From Paramacrobiotus metropolitanus (Eukaryota > Tardigrada > Eutardigrada > Parachela > Macrobiotidae), in assembly GCF_019649055.1 (NCBI RefSeq), contig NW_026570258.1:558001-622000 (forward strand): 64,000 bases of DNA, written 5' to 3'. Below are positions 12,129 through 24,151 of the stretch, in pieces (the first letter of the stretch is position 1; every line of letters starts with the position of its first letter). A program made the translations under genes and the position numbers. The notes beneath the pieces were generated by a model, which did not search any database, was not told the origin of the DNA, and was given only the letters and a program-made list of their open reading frames with translations.

Positions 12129-13400
12129 GAACATGATGATTCGGGGATTAAGAACAGTAAAACGCCGACGCGATCGTAGAACAACAAAGTACAATTAATA
12201 CGCTGTTTATATGTGAATGCTGCTATTTGAGCCTTACCATGGTGGTATTGGCAATGCCCGATTTGTAGCAGGACTGATTGTGAACAGGTAGGACAAAATA
12301 TTGAAACGGTATGTAGGACGAACATGACTGTGCATAACGCCAACTTTCCCACTGACAGCGACAAAAGAGTCCAATTGCCAGATTTCTTATCGTGATCGCT
12401 TTCACAGCTTTCAGCAGCCGGTTTAAGACTTTGCCTTGTTATCTAACCTTTGTCGTGTGCGGCAGTCAGTACAACGAAGCCGTTTCGGCTTTTAAATGCT
12501 TTGATACAAAAGGTCTTTTCCCTCAATGGAAGCACAAAAAAACCTGAACATACCGTCATCTGATACAGCCGCGCTTCTTCAATGTATACACATGTGTAAG
12601 TATAAAAAGAAAACCCTTGCAGCCATAATTATATGATAAAAACTGCAGCAGGTGAGCAAAAAAACCGCATGTCAAAGAGTGTGACATCCTTAAAAACTAT
12701 TTTCAGCGCCAGTAAACCTGGCGCACGTGCTGATGTCTTGCTACTGTAAGGTTTCTGTGTTGGTGATAAATTAATACAATTAAATTTTATAAAACAAAAA
12801 CAAACCACTAATTAGGGGTCTAACTGACCATTGGGATGCCTTCCACCACGAGCATGAGCATCGTTGCGCAGAACAACTAGTCAACGACGTGTAGAACAAG
12901 GCCTTATGTACGACAAGACCATACGAAAATTTAGTTAAACCCCGGAATTTCTGAATATATGATTGTGCCAACAAACAGCCACAGAAAATCACGCTTATCG
13001 CGAAGATTTGCCATTCGTGTGCTGCGAGATCGAGCCGCTCTTCTTCTCAACAGTTTCCTCGGTACATACAAGGATACAACTCTGCTCTATGTAGTAGCAC
13101 CGGTAATGACGAATTTAATTTTTGATTCAAAATAAAGTAATTGGTTTATTTTATCCTGGACATACACACACAAGCTATTTGTGTAACAGCCAAGTTATGG
13201 AAAAGCGATGTACTCGCATCAGCAGAGGACATACACCAGCGATTTCGCAGCAGTAATTGTAGTTTTTTTCTAAGCTCCAAGAAAGCGGCGGCCTGGGGTA
13301 TTCGATCACATCAATGGAGATTTTAGTTGCCGAATCCATTAATTATCTATAAACTGTACATCATCTGCAAAAAAAAAGCCAGTCAGCACATGTATAACCA
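12129..13400. other. A1-E1 spacer, partly duplicated at 25.8-27.4 kb
   Basis: No gene is seen. The part next to A1 (12180-12400) is similar to the DNA upstream of A2 (25770-25960), and 12950-13330 is similar to 26830-27310. Both spacers therefore belong to the duplicated A+E block. This region should contain the 5' untranslated region and promoter of A1 and the 3' end of E1; no motif is clear enough to name. Confidence 0.55.
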
Positions 13401-13401
13401 T

Positions 13402-14367
13402 TTATAAATTTTTGTGGATACGATGCAACGAATTTTTCATACCATTCCCGGTCACTTTCCACGATGGCTTTCCTTTAATACCGCGCAGGTTATCGGAGTG
13501 TGTCTGAGCACCAATATACGTCTTCCCGGCGGACGTGTCAATGGATAGACCACGGCAGTTCCAACCTTTGGCTTTGTCGTTGTCAAAAGCGCACGAGCCC
13601 AAGTATGTCTTTTTGTTCTTGGGCACATCTTTCAAAGTATCGGTAAACGTCACGGCTGTAAGAACATGCAGTAATGAATTAATAATCGGCGGCAGGCCGC
13701 AGTAACTGATACACAAAGTATTTTATAGTCAGTAGTACAGTCAGTAGTCGTAAATTAGGATGACTGTAAATAATTTATGGGGATTTTCGTAGTTTAAAAT
13801 AGCCGGTTTTACCGACGCTGGTTTATGAATGATTTGTAATAATGGCTAATAATTTTTAATTTAGAATAATTATTAATAATTTATTCTAATTGAATACTAC
13901 TCGCAGTCTGCCCAATTTCGACTTACCAAAGTCTTGCTTGGATTTGATGTCCCATTTGCTGGTGACGGGGGAATCGCTGCACTTATAGGAGAGGAGAGGA
14001 TCGATCTTGATGTCGTCTATCTGTTTTTGCGGAATATCATTGGATGCCGGGCGGGCCTTGATTAATTTGTCGGTGTCCGCATTCGATGCGGCTGCGCATT
14101 TCTTCTGGCAGCCTTTTTCACCATTACTGTAAAACCGGCAAACGTAAGCCACCGGCGTCGCACTATCCACCAGTGCCGTAGCACAGACTGCAATAAGATC
14201 AGTGTAGTGGCTTACTGACCAACTTGTTAACTGCTGTCTAAATAACTAGCTAACTACTTGATTAACTAATTTTTCATTATAAAGCGTAAACCAGCGAAAC
14301 GTTTTCTTGCTTAGATGAAGTTTTTCTTACCGCTTAAAACGACGACCATTCCGATCAGCTTTGCCAT
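13402..14367 (-). CDS. Small secreted cysteine protein E1
   Basis: Three exons: 14367-14331, 14187-13927 and 13655-13402, all with GT-AG borders and phase-1 introns, giving 183 aa. Exon 1 is only 37 bp and encodes most of the signal peptide (MAKLIGMVVVLSVCA, cleavage probably near VDSA). The mature part has six cysteines (CRFYSNGEKGCQKKC in exon 2, a YKCSDSPVTSKW stretch, then SCAF and NCR in exon 3) and ends in a Lys-rich, Trp-containing tail (KPSWKVTGNGMK) plus eight extra residues that its paralogue lacks. Spacing of the six cysteines suggests three disulphides. I do not recognise the family. It lies upstream of A1 in the same orientation, and a second copy lies in the same position beside A2. 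Confidence 0.78.
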
Positions 14368-14544
14368 GGTATTGCAATACAGAAAACGAGGACGTCCAAC
14401 GGTGAAATCGACACCAAGATAATCTTGGAAACTCAAGTGAAAACGCCGGTTTATATCGGCGAAGCGATTATGTTTTCACCGCTGCAGGGTTTTTGTTTAT
14501 TCTGGATGGTCGTTATAGCTGACAAGTGGCGGTTGTATAAGACT

Positions 14545-16165
14545 GATAATCAGAGCCTAAAATCTTCAAAATCTATGTGAGCACACTTAATTTCGCAAAG
14601 AGGGGGGTATTGATTATTTGCTATGTATTTTCATACTTACTGACATAGCCACGACGCACGAGTGTGTATGCAGATAGAATTCGCGTTGGTAAATTCACAG
14701 AAAATTTTAGGGACATGCGTATCTAGTAAAACTGACAGTTATTGCAAAAAAAGTGAGCTGTGAAAAGGCGAAGTTGTTCGTTTTTTTGTGCAAATGGTTT
14801 GTCAGTACTACAATGGATTTTTTCGTGAATGCTTTGAGTCTGCATTAAAGCCTCGCGCGAAGCGCGAAGCCGACGGTGCTTTTTGACAAGAAAATACAAG
14901 AAATCCAATAAATTTACGTTCTTTTTTCAGAAATATTTCGGTTTGTCAAATTTGTTGAATAGATGTATATAATATATATAAAACTAGCGAAGGTTTTGTG
15001 TTGCGATTCGTTTTATCCCGTACTCTAAACATGGCAGGGGCCAGGCTGCATTGATGACCTTACGGTTGACATTCAGCAATGGTGTCCGTTTTGGACCAGG
15101 CGAACGGGTCTTTGATAAAGAGGAAGTAAACTAAAATAACCTCGAGCTTGATCGTTAAGATATTCTAATGGTTGACTGACATTCCAAGTGCTGCGACTAG
15201 CAGCTGTAAAACTATCGACAGGTAGATATCTGTATATATGCGCCACTACCCACCACGTTTAAACGTTATCATTTATACAGTAGACACTGGGCAAGTTTTA
15301 AAGTAACCATACTTCTGGCTATAACTCAAATGCACTACTGTGCATTTGTTGAACTTAGTAATAATGCTGTTTCGTAGGATGAATCCAACAGCGGAAATGA
15401 GAAAAAAGTAGATTAGCAATTTCGAAAAATGTAGTAATAAATGTGGCTATAACAAGATCCCTATAGTTTCCATTACGCAGGTGGCATTCCCTCTTAAACT
15501 CTCTCTGTAAATGAACACATTGTTGCTGGAACAACCCTTAGAATACCGCATGTCTGGCCAGAAAGGTCGTTCTCTGAGATGACTACAAGATCATCCCCGT
15601 GAAAGTTGAAGCATACGATACTTGTCCAGGAAATGACACAGTCACCGCGAGCAAATGCGCGGCTTGCGTAAATTTTAGATTTTCCACCCGACCCTGCCAA
15701 CTGGAGGTCAACTAAGACAACGTAACCATTTCTCTGGGTTTGCTGATTAAAGATTGCTTTTCAGTATTATACGACCCTATGCACGCTACAAACTGCGTAC
15801 GAAAAACATTTACTGTATAAGTGCTAACGGAAACAGCGCGGGTGATGTTACTACGGTCAACAAGACCACTATTGTGCACGAAAGTTCTGCAGCGAAAGAA
15901 GTGTGATTACTATGTATAAGACATGCCCACTGCCACATCTCCCACTGAAATTTAACGTTGCACGCATTGGCTTGTAGCTTTTTCTTGTTTGTTTGCGAAA
16001 TTTTTTGTTCCCTCAAAAAAAAAAAGTAAAAAATCAATTTAGAAGCCGGTTAATTACACAGAAGGGGGGAGTATTGACAGTTTTCAAGCACAAGTTCCAA
16101 TCTATGTGAGCACACGCACCTTTATGTGCGCACATTTTGTGCTATGTAAGCACAAGTTTTTAGGC
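14545..16165. other. 1.5-kb insertion between E1 and its 5' flank
   Basis: The flank of E1 matches that of E2 up to about 14540 and again from about 16165, whereas E2 has only some 30 bp between the corresponding points. The extra DNA carries a 17-bp direct repeat AATCTATGTGAGCACAC at about 14571 and 16099, and a second imperfect direct repeat (GGGGGGTATTGA / GGGGGGAGTATTGA). No convincing reading frame is present. It may be a solo insertion or a deletion in the other copy. Confidence 0.5.
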
Positions 16166-16179
16166 CCTGCTGATAATTA

Positions 16180-16550
16180 TGATAATTTGTGTAAGATGGA
16201 TGGTACGCATGCTGGATTGCCTGCTGATTTAGAACCACAGCAACCGGTTCGACCGGCCGTTGTAGTTGAAAACGGAATACAGTCCGTACAAACGAGCAAA
16301 CCGACTCATGGAAAAAGCGTTTTTGTTCCGGCTTTCACGTTTGTCTGCAGCCTGTTTTAGCGAAGACAGTATAATTGCAGTGCATAATCTGCTCAAAATC
16401 TTGGATAATTAATGACTTTGAGAATTTGGCACCAGCTGTAGTCAAATCCAGTCACTGCGTCTGGAAATCGGCAACGGTACATGTGATCCGTTCCACCGTA
16501 ACAAAAATTTATTGAACCGTAATAGAGCATCGATTTCAGCAAATACGTAA
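16180..16550. other. Paired conserved block F1 (unknown exon?)
   Basis: Matches 28480-28830. On the minus strand the shared piece reads RFPDAVTGF(D/R)Y just before a TACAG splice-acceptor-like site, and the plus strand shares ADLEPQQPV. In F2 one minus frame stays open for 190 codons; here the frame is broken. It may be an exon of an unrecognised gene upstream of E, or simply duplicated flank. Confidence 0.35.
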
Positions 16551-18689
16551 TAATAAATAATTATTATTCTCTATATAAATTTTAATTTTATTGTGGTCAA
16601 AATATAATTTAACGTTAAGAAAAATGCGGGTGGTTGATACTCATGAAATTTTTTTTACAGTGTACCTACAGTGCCGGCTCGCAGTAACTGTCGTCTACAA
16701 TTCAGCACAAAATTCTATAGAAGTTATTGTACACCAAGCTACTCATCGACAATCGACACCTCAAAGAAAAATACATCGTCCAGAGATCTTGTTCTATTTT
16801 TAAAGGAGAAGAGGATTAACATTGTCAAAATCGGCTTTAGGCCACGGTGGTGAAATATGTAATATTAAACCGTTTGGGATTCTTTGCAGGATTTTGTACT
16901 GCTCTTAATTGCGTTTGTTTTGCGATGCGTGAGCAAAACATGAAAACGTAAACTTAAAGCGAGCAAAATACGAGAAAACACGAAGTATAATGTTAATCTG
17001 GTAAACTGTTGCGCTTATCCTTTTCCTGAGTTACAGGTCTGTTATGCTGTCTCTCGAGGTCTTTTTCTGGGATTCTCTAATATTCCGGAAATTCACCACA
17101 CACGAAATCAGTGGATGCATTTATAGTTTACACAACCAGACGGTCCAGACGGTTTTGAACCGTATCTCCGATACCTTCAGTAATCATAGTACAAGTGCTA
17201 TGTTTGTGCGGCTGCAGTCCTGCACCATCGAAATTCACTTAATAACAGTTTTCGTGGTGTCCTTAGAATTCCTGTTTGACGAGAACAGCGCTGGCATTGT
17301 TCCGCAAATACGCTTCCAATGTTACGTTATCAGGAAAACGCCAGAGATTCCAATATTTTTCAGAGTCCATTTCCGGATAAGTTAGGTTAAACTCAAACTT
17401 ATCCACCGTTTCCCTGTAGAAATACATATTGCCTTATATTATTTATGGGTCATTGGTACGCTGTAACCGCCAGCATGCCGAAATACAGTATAAGTTACTG
17501 TGCAAGTTGTATCTTGCAGAAAACTTGCCCTTTAGGCAGCACAAAATCAGCGGAATGTCCGGTTAGTGTGACGTTTAAATACAGATCATCCACGGTTATC
17601 GGATTGGAATCGGTAAACGCTTTATCAACCGCCGCAAGAACGGCTTCCGCATTCTGTAATAACGATTCTACGGTGACGTGCTTGGATCGATGGTGCTTGT
17701 ATAAGTCTATAAGATATTGATTTATATTACCAAATTCCATCCGCTCACATCCGTTGGTTTTTCGGTAGACTGAGTGAATTCCGGTTCAATTTTCATTAAA
17801 TACAGTGCAAACGTGCGGGGCAAGGGACAACCGGTTGACCCGGGGAGAGACTGGTTAAAGCAATTCGGTGCTGTTATGTTGGATATCTTTTTAGGGGTGA
17901 AGCGCACACCGGGTACCAGAGGATTGAGATTAGCGGCTAATGTATGTGGGGATAATCTCCGGCGCAGCAGGAAAACATAGGTATATTCTCCCAGCTCATC
18001 CGTGGGATCCACCGTGGCTCCATTGCGGATAAACAGGAAATTAATGGCGGTGCTATTGAGAGTAGGGTTCCAGATGTGGACTTCTAACAAGCAAAGCGTT
18101 TGATCACGCAATAATCAGAACATATTTGTGAAACTAATTTCACTTTGTAAGAAAGACTGTAAATTCTCCTTACCATCGACTGGAAAGGAGATTTTGAGGA
18201 AATTCTCGAAAGCCGGCAGGAGTTGATAATTGATTGGTGGATCTGGGTAGACGCGAAATACGTTTTTCAGCTCGACGGTGTACCTAACAATGCGAGATAC
18301 TGGCTGGGTGAAAGGCGTTCACGTTTGTCGAACATTCAGTGGCCTTACAAGAAATCTGCAAATCGCCAGACGTGCTCGATGCGGCCTTTCGTCAAGTCGG
18401 ACGCCGTGACGGCCATGTCGCAGCGGGTGATCGTGTACCTATTGGTTATTAAATTGAATTAATTTATCATAACCACGATGCACTTTATTCTAGGTGAGCA
18501 CCCTCGTGTTGTGCGAAGCGCAGACAGTTCCGTCAGATTTGTTATCCTAATGTTGTATTGAACGCCCTCAAGTGTCGCGGGATTGTTGGCGGACAGCGCT
18601 CTGGTAACATTATCCATTATGGCTTCACTTGACTACAAAAGAGCATTATTATTTTGACAATTTAGTAAAGTACTATGTAAATAACTATT

Positions 18690-21439
18690 CGAAGTGGCTA
18701 TTTTGCCGCAGTGTTTGTGGCTAAATAGCCATTTGGCTATTTTGCCGCACTAGGGTGGGCGAAACAGCTTGTTGGCTGTTTTACCGCACACTGCGTTAAA
18801 ATAGCTGCTCAGCTATTTTGTCGCACTATGGTAGGCAAAATAGTCAGTTGGCTATTTTGCCACACCATTATTGCAGCCTGTATCGCCAGTCGCCGCGTAT
18901 TTCAAGGCGCTCTGTGCGGTAAAGTGCTGGAAGTTCTTTAAAATAGCGTTACTTACTTAAAGCAGAATCTTACAGAGCGTTACAGAGCAACCAAACACTC
19001 CAGCTCAAAATGTGTCACTGTTAGTCGAATTAAAATTCATTTTCAAAAAAGCCATGCTTCGAAGGTTTTAGTCCAGCATTCAGTACTGTTATCAGCAGCA
19101 CAACATAGAGGCTAACAATTGTAAACAGCTTTACTGGGAAGTCACTAAACTGCAGCAAACAGGCAGCACGAAAATTCCTATCTGGAGCTATCTGCAGCGT
19201 GCCTGATGGTTGTAGCGCTGTGTTTTACGGTTTCATCCGAGCAAAGCCCGTAGGTTCACTTCAACCACCAGGTTACTCCGCGTGAGGGTCCCACTAACAG
19301 CCGGCATCTCGAACTACATATCCAGTCCGGTAAGAAATCGTGATTGTCTAGGATCACTGGCTTCCAGGACCTGTGTGGGGTATTCTCGGTTGATCCGAGT
19401 CTGGGTCCATACTTCCGGGGCTTTTTGGCTTTGGTCGGGTCCAAGCTCCACCGTTCGGAGTTCTTCGCTCGTACCGTACGAATACTGTTTCTATAACGGG
19501 TAGTGTGACATTAGCTCAAGGTCCCGTTAACAGCTGGTATGCTAGGTATGACTATTTCAATCCGATCGTTACGAGTCGATTATATAATTTCCCTGTTATG
19601 AACATCCTTCTGAGTGATGGAGGATAAAACCTGTCGTTCTGCCGGGACAAATAAGGAGGTATCTCTTCAGGAGTAATCCCGGTCCGGAAATATAGTTCTC
19701 GTTTGACCATCAGTCAACAAATGTCCAGGTTACATATCTACCTGCATACCCCTAAGCCGGACTTGTGATCACTGTGGAAACCAGGCATTTTTGTTCGATT
19801 ACCTCCGGCGGAAACTGCGGTCGATGATTCGTAGGGGGCCAGACTTGAAATTCGTATGTGCAGGGATCGTTTGGGTAGGTAGTAGGTTGTGGCTAGAGGC
19901 CGCAATCTGCGGCAAATTAAGTTCATCACATCCCCAATTTGGGATGTGTTAAATTAACATGATGATTCGGTGAGGTTCGTCGCAGTCCATAGTGGGCTGT
20001 CGGCATGTCTGTTTACCGGTTTACGGTGTGCTGTGTCTTCTAATGGCATCCGTCACATCACGGTTCGCCTGTGGTGCCCCATATGCCGGTAAGCTCGGAG
20101 TCCGTATGCTGCCTGGGTCTCCGAAGTCCGACGCAGCCCTCGAGGAACCGAGACACCGAGAGGACGCGTTATTATTTGACTGGGTGGCATAGTAGCGTCG
20201 AGCTAATCTACTGGCGACGGTGTCCTCCCGCTCCTGGGTCCCGACGGCTCGAACATCCGGAACGATGGCGATATTTTTGCCATCGGCGCCGTTGATTTCG
20301 GCCTCCGCGCCGACTGCGAGGTTCCAAACCGGGTTGTTGTGGTCGCTATTGGGTCACTTTTCACTGATAATCTAGTCATCGGGATGACCCTGTATTAACC
20401 GGTAATCTCCTGGTTCTTGTCGGTAAAATCGCGAATTTGAGGGGTGCGATTGGGGTTTTGGTGGTTTTTAGATTCACCAACCGGTGTATGGCATCACCTT
20501 GGCCAAGGCGCTGTGAGTTGGGCCCATGGTACTGGAACTTAGTAAAATCTTTGGTTTTAGTCTAGACCGGAACTTCTTTCGGTTATGAACCGGATCTGGA
20601 TCGCGGGTCGATGCTGGTCAGGTCTGCTAGAGCTCAGGTTTAGCAATAGCTCGCTATGGCCCTATGCTACGTTGCTGACCAGTGTGACGTCACGTACTTA
20701 GTGGTCTTGCGATTAGCTCTACGTCACGGGTGGCGTGGCCACCTGCGTGCAGGCGATAGAGCAAGCCACAAGAGGTGTCAACCGCCTCGAGTGTGCGGTC
20801 TCTGAAATTAGCAACACTTATAGTGGTCTTCTTCTGTCCCAGCGCTTTGGTCGGCTTAATGACGAACACGTCCGCCGAACGTGTTTGCTTGCCCAGACGT
20901 TTTAGCCGGGTGTACACGCAAGACGCCGTTCACACGGACTGCCGCTTTTATTGCTTGACCACATGCCGGTGACCATATGCACGTTTCATAGCAATACTCC
21001 CTGCATCCGTTTTTCGCGCTCTTTTGGTGTCGCTGTTTACTGTTTGTGTGAGTTTTTGGAAAAAGTCCGGCATAGCGTTCTTTGTCGTTGTTGTCGCGCT
21101 GGCTGGTAAATGCAAATTGTGGTATGAATGAATATAATTGTGATGTACAATTTTTGTTCCCCGGTTGCACCAGTGATGCGCTTAAAGGTGGTTTCTGGCA
21201 CTAGCATACACGCGGGAAGATGTTTCGGTCCCCCGACTTGCTTCATTGCAGTTGCAAGAGTGCGGCAAAATAGCTGGCTAGCTATTTTAACGCAGTGTGT
21301 GGTAAAATAGCCAACAAGCTATTTCGCAAACCATAGTGCGGCAAAATAGCCAACTGGCTATTCTGACGCAGTGTGCGGCAAAATAGCCTGAGGGCTATTT
21401 AGACCCTTATTGTCATACTGCGGCAAAATAGCCATAGCC
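18690..21439. mobile_element. Foldback element FB-a with 9-bp target duplication
   Basis: Flanked by ATAACTATT at 18681-18689 and 21440-21448. Both ends are arrays of palindromes built on GGCTATTTTGCCGCA and its complement (18694-18870 and 21250-21435). The 2.3-kb interior has only short frames and no transposase I can name. Repetitive inverted ends plus a 9-bp duplication are the known structure of Foldback and Mutator-like elements. It sits in intron 6 of A2. Confidence 0.7.
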
Positions 21440-21462
21440 ATAACTATTTCATGTAAGTGTTA

Positions 21463-21626
21463 CTGTAGCGGCTCGATCAAGTGGCACCACAGAGTCTGTG
21501 TACGGGAAATCAGCACTTGCAAAATGTACACAGCCCGTGCTTGCAAAGCGCATGAGCGTGCACACGCTGCTGTGTGCTGTTTTTCGCACACCAACCCTGT
21601 GGTGCCACTTGATCGAGCGGCTACAG
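21463..21626. mobile_element. 164-bp hairpin element flanked by TA
   Basis: The ends CTGTAGCGGCTCGATCAAGT and the complement of CTGTAGCCGCTCGATCAAGT differ at one base, and the inverted arms run on to about 30 bp. TA dinucleotides flank both sides (21461-21462, 21627-21628). This is the form of a Tc1/mariner-type MITE. It lies 14 bp beyond the right duplication of FB-a, in intron 6 of A2. Confidence 0.75.
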
Positions 21627-22318
21627 TATATGATGTTCAATAAAATGAACGGTCGCTATGCCCTACCAGTTTCTGATTGGGTGGTGTCAGATAATACAGC
21701 GTAAAAGTGTCGCGTAACGGACAGCCAGAGTGTTTAAAATCCCAGAATTTCCGTCCCTCTTTGCAGTCCGTTTGAAAGACCTCCCACTCGGTGTCGTTTT
21801 TGAGGGCGGGTGGTGTGCGGGATAGAATACCGTCAGGGGGCCCGAAAATCGTCTGCTCTTCTTTAAGGAAATACCGCCCGGCTTCCAGCCGCGCGTATAT
21901 TCCGTCCGCATACAGCATCCGGGAGTCCAGATCAATCGCCTGGTCATCTTGATCAACCACGCGGACAAAAAAATGGATGGCGGTACCGTTCTCCACGTCC
22001 GGATTCCACAGTATCACCGTCACCGCCTTCGGCTGTCGCTCTTTGTGTGAAATACAAAACAAACTTTTATGCAAATAAAAATGTTAAATAAACACAGGTT
22101 ACGGGAAATTTTGGAATTAGGCCAGATGGATCCCAGGGGACGGTCGTCACTTAATCCGCTTTCCAGTTGGCAACCTATTTGTTTCTGTATGTCAGGCAAA
22201 CGTTGCATGTTAACCGTCTCCGAAGCGAATAAACGGAATGAAAATTCTGGATCGCCGATAGAAGGGAGTCCTTGTATATGCTGTGATTGCGCATATATTG
22301 TTCCCTCTACGAAGACGG

Positions 22319-24151
22319 GGCAGGGGATAAAAGGTGGCAGTGGCACCTGCCACTGGCAACTGCCACCGGCAGTGGCAGTTGCCACAACGCGTTCTGGCAA
22401 GCGATAAAACGTGGCAACTGTTAAAAATTCAGAATCAGCTTGAGACAGTTTTGCCATCCAACGATAAGTTTTTGGGAGTATTAAATGAGTGCTGTTTTGG
22501 AGACGCAGCTGTCACAGAATTCACTCAGAATCAGTGTCGCTCACGATCGAAGCGCGGTAACGCTGCAACGCTGTTTTGGAGACGCAGCTGTCACAGAATT
22601 CACTCAGAATCAGTGTCGCTCACGATCGAAGCGCGGTAATGCAAGGTATCGTAATTATAATGCGACGGTAAAGCATTCAGCTAAGAGCAAGCTATCTCCA
22701 GAAATCGTTTGATTTTGGATACTACATTACACATAATGAAAAGCTAAGCTACAGGCGCGTGGCTGTAGGGCTGAGTCTGACGCTGACTACTAAACAGAGA
22801 CAGACTATTAAAATTGGTCTTGTTAATTTTTATCGTTATGTTAGGGTTTTCTTAATTTTAAATTTCTTTGTTTCTTGGATTTCTTAGGCTTTCTAAAAAC
22901 AAACAAACCAATAACTCTATGCAAACCTAAAAACCCTAAGAATTGTAAGGAACGCAAAAAGCGCAAGAAACCATAAAAAAAATTAAAAAGTCATAAAAGG
23001 CTTAAAAAATGTTTTGTCTATGCGAGTCAGACTCCAATGCCACGGCAGACACAATGCAAGCCGAATTGCAAGCGTTTCTGTCCATTGATGGATGTGGCAG
23101 ATGTGACGGTGGCCGCATTGAAGTGCCCAACACCGGCTTAAAGTCCTCAAAGTCTTCCATTACGCCTAACAAACTATTAGACAACGAAAAGGTAAAGGCC
23201 TGCTCGGTTGACTCTGCCAAACAAAGAGCGCGTCTGGATTTAATTCTTTATGAATCTACGCTGTAGGTAGTCACTAGGTACTACAGATTTACTCGGCTTC
23301 CTATTATTTCGTCCACCATTCACTTTGTCTACCATTCATTTCGTCCACCACTCACTTTGTCCACTAATTATTTACGCAATTAAACAGCAGAGAACCGTTT
23401 AAACCGAAAAAAAAACCATTAAAACCTAAGAAAACCAGCACATAAGAAATCTACAATTACATAAGAATTACCTAAGAAACCCAAGAAATCCTGAGAAAAC
23501 CTAGAGCATTGTAATTGTCTTCAGCATAATGTTTGGTGCTGTAATAATGTGTGTTGCATAATGTTGTAATCGTTTCCTAAAAAAACCAATGAATGAGTTG
23601 CGGAAACCTAAGAAAACCTAAAGCACTGTAGTCGTTTTCAGTAGTGTTGACGGTTGCGTCAGACCTACCGAAGTAGGTGCGGTAGTGTGAATCGAACCGT
23701 ATGGTGGACAAAATGTACGGTGGACAAAATGAATGGTGGACGAAATGAGTGGTAGACGAAATGAGTGGTGGATAAAATGAAGGGACACCCGGACACGGAT
23801 TTACTCGGTGTGCAATATTTTTAATTCCGTTTGTTTTCGTTTTTTATCTTTTGTGGACAAACCCTGAGCGAACACTAGGTTCGGTACCCCTCGTACTAAT
23901 TCGCACAAAGAATGTTTTTTATAATCAGGATTCACCATACTTGACGTGGACCATGCACGTGCCCGCTTTCAAGAGTTTAAGGATCTTTGAGCTGTTAATA
24001 AGGAGAAAAGTGGTGCCTTCCTTCGGTATCTTGATTTTCGAATTTTTAACTGTTGCCACGTTTTATCGCTTGCCAGTACGCGTAGTGGCAACTGCCACTG
24101 CCGGTGGCAGTTGCCAGTGGCAGGTGCCACTGCCACCTTTTATCCCCTGCC
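22319..24151. mobile_element. Long-TIR element FB-b inside exon 5 of A2
   Basis: Nearly perfect terminal inverted repeats of about 113 bp begin GGCAGGGGATAAAAGG and contain a (TGGCAACTGCCAC)-like palindrome run. The 9-bp CGAAGACGG occurs on both sides (22310-22318 and 24152-24160). Removing the element and one duplication restores an uninterrupted exon 5 reading NMTIVNCAVF then VEGTIYAQSQ. Inside are a 79-bp direct repeat (22491-22642) and an inverted pair around GTGGACAAAATGA (23300-23370, 23700-23785). An 85-codon frame at 23009-23266 has no recognisable homologue, so the element is probably non-autonomous. Confidence 0.85.
22491..22642. repeat. 79-bp direct repeat, two copies
   Basis: CTGTTTTGGAGACGCAGCTG and the following bases to GAAGCGCGGTAA are repeated in tandem almost without change inside FB-b, implying a recent duplication. 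Confidence 0.85.

Noticed and set aside
19250-20980. Short frames inside FB-a that might be transposase or retrotransposon remains
   Set aside because: None exceeds about 105 codons and none shows a catalytic motif or a repeatable match.
23009-23266. 85-codon frame inside FB-b with several cysteines
   Set aside because: No zinc-finger spacing or transposase motif, and no paralogue; may be chance.
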